Assembly (NCBI GenBank): GCA_022813625.1
Contig: JAKLMB010000007.1
Location: 496,001-560,000, forward strand
Length of the DNA: 64,000 nt
DNA from: Aaosphaeria pasadenensis
Taxonomy: Eukaryota; Ascomycota; Dothideomycetes; Pleosporales
Direction: 5' to 3'
Both the position numbers and the translations under genes were made by a program. Below the pieces are notes generated by a model. That model saw only the letters and a list, made by a program, of their open reading frames with translations. It had not been told where the DNA came from and did not search any database. Positions 21,104 to 29,919 of this stretch are shown here, piece after piece (within the stretch, counting starts at the first letter, position 1; each line of letters starts with the position of its first letter).

Positions 21104-23820
21104 ATGCCTCCAGGCTACTCATCACAGCAGAAGTCTGCCATCTCGCAATTCCAGAACTTCACCCAGGCGGACCGGAACTCGGCTGTGAAGGTGCGTTTTT
21201 AATTCCTTAAAACAAAGGAATCATAATGGGGCGAAAAAGGGAAAGAAAAAGGGAAGATGGGCTGACAGAGACTGTGTGTGTAGTTCTTGAAGAATTATGG
21301 TTGGGATCCTGAGGCTGCGGTTAATGGGTAAGTGACACCATATGGATTTCTATTTTCTTGGTGCCTTTTTTATTTTGGGAACGTTGCTGCTGGACCGGAT
21401 CGGACTCTGGAATCCTTGGGGTAGTTGGGACATGGGACGAGAAAGAACAGATATGAAGGTTTTGCTCGAATGGGGCTCCGTTGGGTTTGGTGGCGGAAGC
21501 GGAGGAGGATTCGCGATCCTCACGGGATGTCAAGACTCATGCGAAGTCGAGGTGCACACACGGGAAATACATCAAATGCGCACTTCGGCTAGAGGCAGGA
21601 CGCGACGGCGGTTTTTGTAGGAGGAGTCGTGGCTACTTCCAATCCGTAGGGCAGTCAACACTCCCTCATCGCAACTGCCCGAATCCGACCATAAGAAGTA
21701 CAAAAGAAGCAGGCTGGGCACCTGAGACCTCGCAAACCACTCCTCTCGTTTCTTTCAACATCACATAGCACATTGATTGTGCTCGACCTCGGAAAAGTAT
21801 AAGCGATTGCAAGAACCCTTTCCCCAAGACGGTTCGAGACACTGCACTATTTCGCTTCCCTGCCTACGGCTTTCAAATCGCTAGCATGACGTTTGGTTCT
21901 TCTGAAGATAGGGCAAGACAGCTCGCGGCTGCTCATCGCCGGCGCCGCATCAGCTCTGGTGGTGCTTCGGTCGGTAGAGATCTTTCTATCCCCAGCAGGG
22001 CTTCATCAGGACTGTTGGCTTCTTCGGCCACGCAGCCCGCCTTGAGCGCTATCGAAGAACCCACATTACTCCCACAGCAACCGTTATCAAGTGTTCCTCA
22101 GCAAAAGCTAAACATTATCCGGGCTCCCAGTCCGATCACCATTCCATCAGCATGTGAAGATCAGTCTCAGCCAGCCCTTTCGGACTCGACGACGCATCAG
22201 GATGCACCACTCTCGCCACGAGCATCCTTCAAATTACACCCGTTTCTCTTGCAATCACCAACCCAATTGCCAATACGATCTTCGCCGGGCAAGAAGCTAC
22301 AACAGGAGAATGCGAGAAACATCTCTTTGCCCCCCTCACCTACTCAATCCAGTCTCGGAGCGGCGCCATCAGCTCCCCAATTCGCTGAAGTACGCTGGGA
22401 CAGTCAACAAAGGGGAAGCTTTGCAAATATGTCAGAGATACCAGACCCGCCTCCACAGGCGGTGTATAGGCAAGACCGTTTCTACCCTACCCACAACAGA
22501 GTCATCTCTGCACCTCATCCTGGCTTCGTCCTGGCCGCTGCACCAATTGCCACGCCCCCAAATAGCTATTCTAGCAGTTCGTCTGGTACTTGGCCTCAGA
22601 CGTTGTATGCTGTGCAACCTTCCAGCACCATGGTCTGGAGCCCCGCGCCGTATGGATTTGCTCCCTTGCAACCGATGCGTACTGGTCAAAGGCAAGTGCT
22701 ACATTGTGATAATACAGGTCAGCCTGTACTATTAGGAGTCTGTATCAGGCAAGACCTCCCTGGTACTTATACTTCGCGTAGCAACAGCCTAATGCGAGGG
22801 CCTAGAAGAACACCTAGTGCTGAGCAAGATTCAGATTGGTGGCACAATCTGAAGGATAAGTTGCGCGTGAAGGGGTCCAAGCGAAAGAACAAATCGGAGT
22901 CACGAATCTCCTACCCCCGTTCCGTGAAGCAAATGCAGAGGACATCCAGTGCGCCATTGTTCACTTCCCGCACCAGCAACAACGTTCCAAGCAAGGGCTC
23001 GGATGAGAGCGCCGGACCGTACATGAAGCATGTTCTGTCCTTTTCTAAAGACAGTTACTGATCTGAGGCTCTAGATTCTTCTCCAATGGCAGCGGTACAG
23101 CCAATAACCCCGGTGTAAAGAGTAGTCTCAGCAAGATCTTTGACAAATATCGGGAAGATGCCAACTCACCAGATACCGCGGGCATGGAGCAGACCATGAA
23201 ATATCTTGGGGATATCGACGTCAGTGTAGAGGGTCTCGACTTCCTCGTCGTTTCAGAGATCATCCAGGCTCCTAGCATGGGCGAGATGAGCCGTCAGGGT
23301 TTCGTGGATGGGTGGGCAGCTCTCCAGTAAGTGTCTTTCGCCAGCTTGCTAGACCAACTCACTAACAGCCATTGGTAGGTGTGACACTATTGAGAAACAG
23401 AAACAGTATATTCAACAAGTGAAACAATCACTTCCGTCGAACAAGGCAGCATTCGCGAAGGTCTATAGCTATACCTTCCAGCTTGCCAAGACAGGAAACC
23501 AAAAGACGCTCCCCCTTGACCACGCCTGTGCTTACTGGGAGGTCGTCTTCAACTCACCCCTTTCTGCAGTCAGGTGGACGAGCCCAAGCTCACCCTGGTC
23601 AGAATGGTGGGTCGAGTTCCTCACCACTCAATGGAAGCGTGCCATCAACAAGGATCACTGGAACCAAACTCTCAAATTCGCCCAACTGACCCTGGAGGAT
23701 GAGTCTCTCAGTTTCTGGAATGAGGAGTCATCATGGCCATCTATCATTGACGAGTTCGTTGAGTGGGTGAAGAAGGACAAGCGTGGCGGTGGTGAGAATG
23801 GCGACGCAATGGAAGAGTGA
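21104..23820 (+). CDS. dcn1: Dcn1, cullin neddylation E3 co-factor (UBA + PONY domains)
   Basis: Scaffold-type E3 for attaching Nedd8/Rub1 to cullins. Exons 21104-21190, 21284-21327, 23075-23326 and 23379-23820 join in frame to 274 residues. The N-terminus contains a UBA-like fold (AISQFQNFTQADRNSAVKFL then GWDPEAAVNGFF, about residues 12-46). The PONY/cullin-binding domain follows from about residue 60, with SLSKIFDKYRE, the TFQLAKTGNQKTLPLDHACAY segment, the Trp-rich WSEWWVEFL and a tail ending WPSIIDEFVEWVK. Introns 1 and 3 are 93 and 52 nt, but intron 2 (21328-23074) is 1747 nt and contains another complete open frame on the same strand. The donor GTAAGT and acceptor CTCTAG are normal, and joining them restores the conserved NGFFSNG, so the exon model is firm. 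Confidence 0.93.
21886..23061 (+). CDS. Candidate nested gene inside dcn1 intron 2, Ser/Pro-rich protein of unknown function
   Basis: An uninterrupted frame of 391 codons begins with ATG at 21886 and lies wholly inside the long second intron of dcn1, same strand. I do not recognise a family. The protein starts MTFGSSEDRARQLAAAHRRRR (basic helix-like), continues with Ser/Pro/Gln-rich disordered sequence, has an aromatic Pro/Gly-rich middle, and ends with a basic segment (SDWWHNLKDKLRVKGSKRK, about residues 315-333) and repeated S/T-SAP motifs. A chance frame of this length is unlikely in DNA of this composition. Its TGA (23059-23061) lies 13 nt before the dcn1 exon 3 acceptor, so any 3' UTR must overlap dcn1 coding sequence. 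About 560 nt of intron precede it and could hold its promoter or a further 5' exon. Alternatives: alternative 5' part of a dcn1 transcript, or a decaying insertion. Confidence 0.65.
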   Translation: MTFGSSEDRARQLAAAHRRRRISSGGASVGRDLSIPSRASSGLLASSATQPALSAIEEPTLLPQQPLSSVPQQKLNIIRAPSPITIPSACEDQSQPALSDSTTHQDAPLSPRASFKLHPFLLQSPTQLPIRSSPGKKLQQENARNISLPPSPTQSSLGAAPSAPQFAEVRWDSQQRGSFANMSEIPDPPPQAVYRQDRFYPTHNRVISAPHPGFVLAAAPIATPPNSYSSSSSGTWPQTLYAVQPSSTMVWSPAPYGFAPLQPMRTGQRQVLHCDNTGQPVLLGVCIRQDLPGTYTSRSNSLMRGPRRTPSAEQDSDWWHNLKDKLRVKGSKRKNKSESRISYPRSVKQMQRTSSAPLFTSRTSNNVPSKGSDESAGPYMKHVLSFSKDSY

Positions 23821-24299
23821 AGATTGCCCTGAAGTATCCAGCAGTAGTGCTGCATGCAAGAAGCCTTCACACGGTATCACAGGGTCGATCGTTGTGGCAT
23901 CAAAGTGACGACACATGTGCAAGTTGAAGGCAAGGAGCCGAGGTGTCCGCACATCACGTTCTTGATACGCGGCTGAGGGGGAAATATGAATATATCCTTC
24001 ATCTGACTAGAGTGCAAGTGGTCTCTTTGCGAGAGGAGCCAGTTTAGAAGTAATATACCAAGTATCAGAGGGGAACGCCTAATTGAACTATGGTGCGATG
24101 AATAAACTAAAATCCCTCATTATGCCTACCAATTATCTGTTTGCTGCATCCAGACATCCAGACCCAACCTCAGGCTGGCGATATTCGTGACTGGCGGTTG
24201 TTCTTGGTGATGATAATTGTGGTGGTCGTGGTAGACTGGTCTGTGATTGGTTGTGGATTATGCGCTAAACAACCGAGATTGCCAAGAGTTGTAGCCCAC
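23821..24299. other. Intergenic, dcn1 3' side and eL32 promoter
   Basis: No gene seen. The segment 23,980-24,140 is AT-richer and fits a 3' UTR/terminator. The eL32 promoter and leader must lie in the right half; no known ribosomal-protein promoter element could be recognised. Confidence 0.55.
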
Positions 24300-24431
24300 A
24301 TGCGCACTCTGAAGAACTTCGACTTTCACGACAACGCCGTTCGAGGACTACTAACACCACAGCAAGTCGACAAAGTACGTCTATCTCACCCCTTCTGCCG
24401 ATACTGGACAAATATTGACTCTATTCTTCAG

Positions 24432-25323
24432 ATGGCCCCCGCCGCAAAGCACCCCACGATCGTCAAGAAGCGTACGTCGAAATTCTCCTACCTCCTGCCC
24501 GTCAACTTTTTTCCGCCCTCGAAACCACGCCTGGCGATGAAGTACAAGGACTAATTATGATATAGACCGCAAGAGGTTCAACCGTCACCAGTCGGACGTA
24601 CGTTATTTTCCTGGCACAAGCGGAATCGGGTTGGGTGGTCTTGCGTTGTGAGAGAATTGCGATGAGGACACCCAACCCGGACTGCCTCTGTACCGCCAAC
24701 GATCCCAAAAAAGAATAATCGCTGACAATACTTTCGATATAGCGCTTCAAGTGCGTCGACCCATCATGGAGGAAGCCTAAGGGTATCGACAACCGTGTCC
24801 GAAGACGCTTCAAGGGCCAGGCCGCTATGCCTAAGGTACGGGAAACCATCGACATCGAAACGGATCCATTGTTGCCAGACGGATCGCGTCTAGTATCACC
24901 TATCTTATGGGAGCATGATCTATCGTGGGCTTTGTGGCAATGAGATCCGTTCGATGGGCGAAAATTTGGAAAGCGAGGAATTTTGTGGCTAACGACGTTG
25001 ATAGATCGGATACGGCTCCAACAAGCTCACCCGTCACCTTACCCCCTCCGGACACAAGGCCTTCCTCGTCTCAAACACCCGGGAGGTTGAGCTTCTCTTG
25101 ATGCACACCAAGACCTTCGCCGCCGAGTGAGTTGCCCTCGTCAGCTGCATATCACGAGTTGTTGTAGCGAGAGACGAAACGATGAATGATAGCGCGTACT
25201 AACACGCGCACTAGGATCGCACACAACGTCTCTGCCCGCAAGCGCATCGATATCGTCGCCAGGGCGAAGCAGTTGGGCGTCAAGGTCACGAACGGCAACG
25301 CCAGGGTGAAGACCGAGTCGTAG
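24432..25323 (+). CDS. rpl32: 60S ribosomal protein eL32
   Basis: Cytosolic large-subunit ribosomal protein. Five coding exons (24432-24471, 24566-24597, 24743-24835, 25005-25126, 25215-25323) give 131 residues, the usual eL32 length. Family blocks are clear: HPTIVKK, KRFNRHQSDRFKC, WRKPKGIDNRVRRRFKG, GYGSNKLTRHLTPSGHKAFLV and the C-terminal KTFAAEIAHNVSARKR. A further intron at 24375-24431 (GTACGT...CAG) probably lies in the 5' leader; its AG directly abuts the start ATG. An upstream ATG at 24300 would be joined in frame by that splice (25 extra codons). Introns 2, 3 and 4 contain long inverted repeats, including a hairpin whose loop is the branch site ACTAAC. The first splice gives KKHRKRF where most relatives have KKRTKRF or similar; this is plausible but not certain. 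Confidence 0.95.
24627..24679 (+). repeat. 11-bp perfect inverted repeat in eL32 intron 2
   Basis: CGGGTTGGGTG (24627-24637) and CACCCAACCCG (24669-24679) are exact reverse complements separated by 31 nt, inside the 145-nt intron 24598-24742. The stem is GC-rich and would be stable in the pre-mRNA. Confidence 0.75.
24853..24956 (+). repeat. 21-bp imperfect hairpin in eL32 intron 3
   Basis: Within the 169-nt intron 24836-25004, the left arm 24853-24877 pairs with the right arm 24935-24956. There are 7 bp (CATCGAA/TTCGATG), a bulged A, 6 bp (CGGATC/GATCCG), a bulged A on the other side, 5 bp (CATTG/CAATG), a 3-nt bulge, and 3 bp (CCA/TGG). The 57-nt apical part has a small GACG-GATCG-CGTC hairpin. 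The arms cover much of the intron and leave both splice sites free. Confidence 0.75.
25192..25209 (+). promoter_or_regulatory. Branch-site hairpin in eL32 intron 4
   Basis: GCGCGT (25192-25197) and ACGCGC (25204-25209) form a perfect 6-bp GC-rich stem whose 6-nt loop is exactly ACTAAC, the consensus fungal branch site. The acceptor AG is at 25213-25214, five nucleotides below the stem. The arrangement could present or hide the branch point during splicing. Confidence 0.6.
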
Positions 25324-28300
25324 AGGATTTTTCCACGTTTGTGCGTCGATGAAAGGGAGATGGCAAACACGATGGGTTGAAAGGGGCGGGGCATACACGG
25401 CGTCCAACAACTTTTTTTTTGAAGTCTGAACCGGACACAAAGGACAAAAAAAGGTCAATCAAATATGGGGAGGATGACAGAGGAAAAGGCACGAACACGA
25501 ATAACTCTTCATCATATGATCCATGTGTTTTTTTCTCTCGATAAAAAAGAATCCATTTTCAAATATTGAGGAAAGTCACAATGCTTTTTTTCGTTCCCTT
25601 TGTTAGAAATGGCTTTCCAATTGGAATGCTGTACAGCACCGACGACCGACGTAGCCTCCATCCAGCGCTTGCAATGGAAGAAAAGTAAAAAGTCTTACAC
25701 AGTCCAGCCCTGGGGGACCTCGTTCTCCCCCTTCACTGCCTCTCCCCTCTCCTCTGCCCCTGTTGTTTGCTCGTTATCTTTCCACCCGACGGTTGATGTC
25801 GTGATTTCGTGATGGCGTCATGCTGTGAACCGCTTGCCATCAACACCCACATCCCCGCCGGACTCGGAGAAAGAACATCTATCGCATGTGAAAATAAGTA
25901 TGTATGACCTTGATCGCTACGTTGACTACCATACGCTGTCGTAACCGCATGCACGACGCGCACAGGAAGTACGGACTCATTTCCCCGGCACATGCACCAT
26001 GCACACCGATTCCACATGCAGCTCCCATCCGTACGACTCCATCTGTTTGTTAATCGGTCGATGTATGCATGTAGATGCCCAGCCAGCCAGCGGTCTGGGA
26101 CGAACAGAGAAGAGATAGATAAGCACGATCGGGTGAAAACCGACCGACCGATAGGACAAAAGGCATGCATGTGTGCGACTTCAACGAGCAAATAACGAGG
26201 GTTGATGGCGGGTGCCAAGTGGTTGGGATTTTATGGTTACCTCTGTTATAAACAGGTGGTTTGTAGGGTGTGTGTCGATGCAGTGGACGTATCTACATGA
26301 TATGGTGCACCACATCCCAGATGCCGTCCACAAAACTACCTGCGGATGTATCATAATAGGCTGAGATGCGTCTGGAGTGCCCTACCCTTATTATCATATC
26401 TACCGGCCGTGGAAGAACAACACAAACAAGGAGGGCGAGGAGGATAAAAAGTTGCCCGTCGGCGCATCTGAAGAGCAGAGGCTCAGCGGCGAAGGAGGGG
26501 AGTTGGGAGTCAGATTAGGAAATCTGATATGCTCACCGAAAAGATAGAAACGGGATGCAAGGCGACAGATTGGGCCACATTGTATCAAAGGGGGGCGGAT
26601 GTATACAGGTACCGAGTGACTACTTATTATGTTCCTACGTAATCATATATATCCTGTAGGTTGGAGGATCTGGGAGCTGCATGAGGGAGGCTTTTGGTAT
26701 GGGTGTTGGATGGGCATGGTGTCGCATTGTATGGTCAGCATTAGCTGAAGACGCCTACCGAGTACTAATGTACTGTACTTGACTACTGTACCTATGCCTC
26801 AACAACAAACAACACAAAACAACAACCTACAATATTCGCAACTACAACACCACAAGTCATCGTCATCTTCCGTCAACATGCCTGAACATCCTTAACAGAC
26901 ATTCATCCTTACCTTGCCCACCCACCCATCCAATCCTTCCCGCTCCTCCTCACCGCCGCTTCGCTCCTTATCAGGTCCACTGGATCTCATCCCTCCCATC
27001 CATCCATTGATTGAATGTTTGATTGATTGATCCATCCAGCGAGACCCGCCCCGCCTATCTGTCTGCCTGTGGTGCAAGGGCTGCGGTACACGGGTACACT
27101 ACCAGTCCCAGTTCCCAGCGCACAGCACATTGGCACCGACACTGACCTCTCCCTGGGTCCTGGCACCCGGGGGCTTGACGATTGGGAGAAAAGGAACGTC
27201 AGCAATTGCGAATTGATCCGACACCACGCGGTGGCTGCCCTGAGCTTGATTGGGCCTTTTGTTTTCGTCCTTTGTCGAGGATGTTGATATGTAGCAGTAG
27301 GGGAGGGGAGGGATTGTTATGTCGCACGCTCAAAGCGGCTCGATGCATACATAGTTATACAATTTTTTTATATTATCCAGATACAACATACGATACTAAA
27401 ATATAGCGAGCGGGCATGGGAGTCGACTGTACATCTAGGACTATGTTATTTGTAACCATGTACCTGTCTGTAGGTATGTCTAGGTTACGAGTACATGCTC
27501 TTACTACCTTGCTCGCGGTTGCGGGAGGGAACAATATCCCGTCTCGCCACCTGGTTAGACCGTCTCGCTCGCGCCACACTTACAAGGAACATAGACACAG
27601 TCACCACAGACCAGTTCAAGGAACATAGCACCATAGCATAGATACGGTACTCGCACAGGTGACAGAACAATAGGAACCCACCGCTATGGGACGGGCCCTG
27701 TCCAAAATCATCCAGCATCCATCCACATCCGTCCAGCTTCCTACTACACAATCACTCCAGCTGAGTTGCGATTACCAAACATGCTATTAGCCATGGAGGC
27801 ATGACGAACAAACACCGCGTGGACCTCTGCTCTCATTCATCCTTGTCCTTGTAGTTGCTTGTCTATGCCTTTGTCCTTCATCATCCCTTTCCCACCGTGC
27901 GGTGCGGTCCCGACAGTGCCAGTGCACCCAATCGAAACGACGACCCAAAGGGGGTTTGTTTGAAATGTTTTGGACCATTTGTGGATAATGGACGGGTACG
28001 TTGGGAATCGGGATATGCTAATTCTGGATATGCTCGCTACAGTTACGTTCTGTGGGTCTGTCGACAGTCGAGGCATGCAGCTATTGCATCTATGCACACC
28101 TTGCACCTGCAATGCATCTGGTCATCTCATGTTATGTTAAGTGTGAGTGTGTGTGATTTATGACATGGCGACGGAAGCTCACGGTACACTCACGGTCGGT
28201 GGAGACCATTTGTCTCCTATCTCACCATCCAGTCAGGGCGTCATAAATTTCTTTCTTATTCCCCATAAATTCGCCTGCTTTTCGGTGTCGGTGGCCCTGA

Positions 28301-28995
28301 TGATCAAATTTCCCTTCGTTCTAGCTAGCCAGCCAGCCCTTTAAATCTCTTTTCCCGCCGTTCCTGACCTGAATCCGTGGTTTTTCCCTCCCCCCATACT
28401 ATTTTAGCTCCCGCCTCCGAACAAAAAAAAGTATTCGCGTCCCCTTCCTCAACGTGCTGCTCCGCCCGCACGTAATTTCGAACTATTTTTTTTCTTCTTT
28501 TATTTGTTTCGACTGCTCCTTGATCTGCTTGTTGTTTTTCCAACGACAAACGCATATCAACGTTTGACGTTGACGCAGATCCCTTTGGTTTCGCTGCCAT
28601 CCATCTCCCAGAGACACAGCCGTGCCCGTTAAGCACGCTGCGATCTGCGCCGGTTCTTCCTCAGCGGATACCTCTGATCTACCAAATATCGCGAATCAAT
28701 CCCGGGAAAAGGTTGTCCTCGTGATCGATCTGCCCATCCATCTTCCTCCGCACTCTGGTATCATCCTTATCATCCTTAATTCCTTCGGTGTGCGACCGTT
28801 TCGGACCACCTTTCACGTGCTTCGCCTCAGCACTCCTGCTCCCATCACCAACAATATAGAAAGCCACCCCGCACTTTTTGTCAAAGGTCTCCTCTTTTTT
28901 TCGAGTTGACCTACACGGCAAAGTCTAGAAGACCCAAGTCAATCCCATAAAAAAAGAGTTATCGTATAGAAGGATCAGTTTCCCAGTCATCCGGA
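25324..28995. other. 3.7 kb gene-free stretch
   Basis: No supported gene. It begins with the eL32 3' UTR (T-tracts at 25,411 and 25,525). It contains tetranucleotide-like CATC/GATT runs near 26,990-27,040 and pyrimidine-rich DNA with T-runs from about 28,220 to 28,900. That last part is probably the long promoter/leader of the gene at 28996. A CACGTG lies at 28814-28819. Short open frames here show no family features. Confidence 0.55.
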
Positions 28996-29919
28996 ATGAC
29001 ACCAAATCTACTCGTCGCCACCCAAACCCTCTTCTCGCCACACAAATGGTTCAAGTCTTCACCAAAGAGCGAGCGACCATGCCGCAAGACTGAACACTGG
29101 GATTCTCCCGTCCCAGGTCTCTACGAGTACATCCCGGGGCGTGGATGGTACTTGGTTGCGACAGACAAATTCGCTACCGCCGAGCTAGACAACGACACAC
29201 CAGCCCCCTCGACCATCTTGTCCGAGAAACAAGAAACAACAACTCGCGAGACCATCAAGATGTCCCCTCCGGTGCAAGTCAAGTACTCCAAGGTGCTGAA
29301 GCGATACCTCCTGGCCCCTGACTACGAGATGCGCAAAAAGCACGATCGCGTCCAGGACTCCAACGGCAAATGGTACACTGCCGGATTCTTCCGCCTCGAC
29401 GACGGCATCGCGTGGGTTGAGTGCTGGAGCGACCACGGCGAGTTCATCCCGGGGCCTTACAAGCTCTGGTGCCTCGACCAGACCACCGGCCAGCTCCGCC
29501 ACATGCTCAAGTGCGACGACCCGGAGTTCGTCGCCTCGCGCACCAACTCGTTCGAGCGCGAGCCCAGCTCCGCACGCCAGTCCCAGGACTCCAGGAGCAC
29601 GCAGTTCCGCGGCAGTGGCATCACGAGTCCCCGTGACGGCCCCAGTATCGCCAGTACGCGGGCGAACAGCATCCGGGCCTTCGCACCCTCGGGACCCAGT
29701 TCCAGGGCGGGATCCCAGGCGCCGTCCAGGAGGAACAGCCCCAAGCGGGCCCCCAGCCTGCCCCTCGAGGAAGCAAAGGCTAAGCTCAGGATCATGGCAG
29801 AGCAACAGAAGAAGATGGACGTCGAGAGGGAGCGGGAGCGGGAGAAGGCGCGGTCGCGTACCAATTCCGCCGACTCCTCGACCAGGGGCAGACGTCCTGA
29901 GGTCGAGGGCGGACGATGA
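28996..29919 (+). CDS. Unidentified protein with a Trp/Tyr-rich N-terminal half and a basic coiled tail
   Basis: Single open frame of 307 codons. I do not recognise the family. Residues 30-60 contain HWDSPVPGLYEYIPGRGWYLV, and residues 90-180 form a compact aromatic block: KYSKVLKRYLLAPDYEMRKK, WYTAGFFRLDDGIAWVECW and a segment ending GQLRHMLKCDDPEF. This could be a small folded domain. Residues 185-255 are Ser/Arg-rich and disordered; residues 258-285 (LEEAKAKLRIMAEQQKKMDV, then a run of RE repeats) are predicted by eye to be a helical coiled coil, followed by a basic tail. Third-position G/C preference is strong, which also explains a long spurious open frame on the opposite strand. Coding status is likely; function unknown. 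Confidence 0.75.
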   Translation: MTPNLLVATQTLFSPHKWFKSSPKSERPCRKTEHWDSPVPGLYEYIPGRGWYLVATDKFATAELDNDTPAPSTILSEKQETTTRETIKMSPPVQVKYSKVLKRYLLAPDYEMRKKHDRVQDSNGKWYTAGFFRLDDGIAWVECWSDHGEFIPGPYKLWCLDQTTGQLRHMLKCDDPEFVASRTNSFEREPSSARQSQDSRSTQFRGSGITSPRDGPSIASTRANSIRAFAPSGPSSRAGSQAPSRRNSPKRAPSLPLEEAKAKLRIMAEQQKKMDVEREREREKARSRTNSADSSTRGRRPEVEGGR

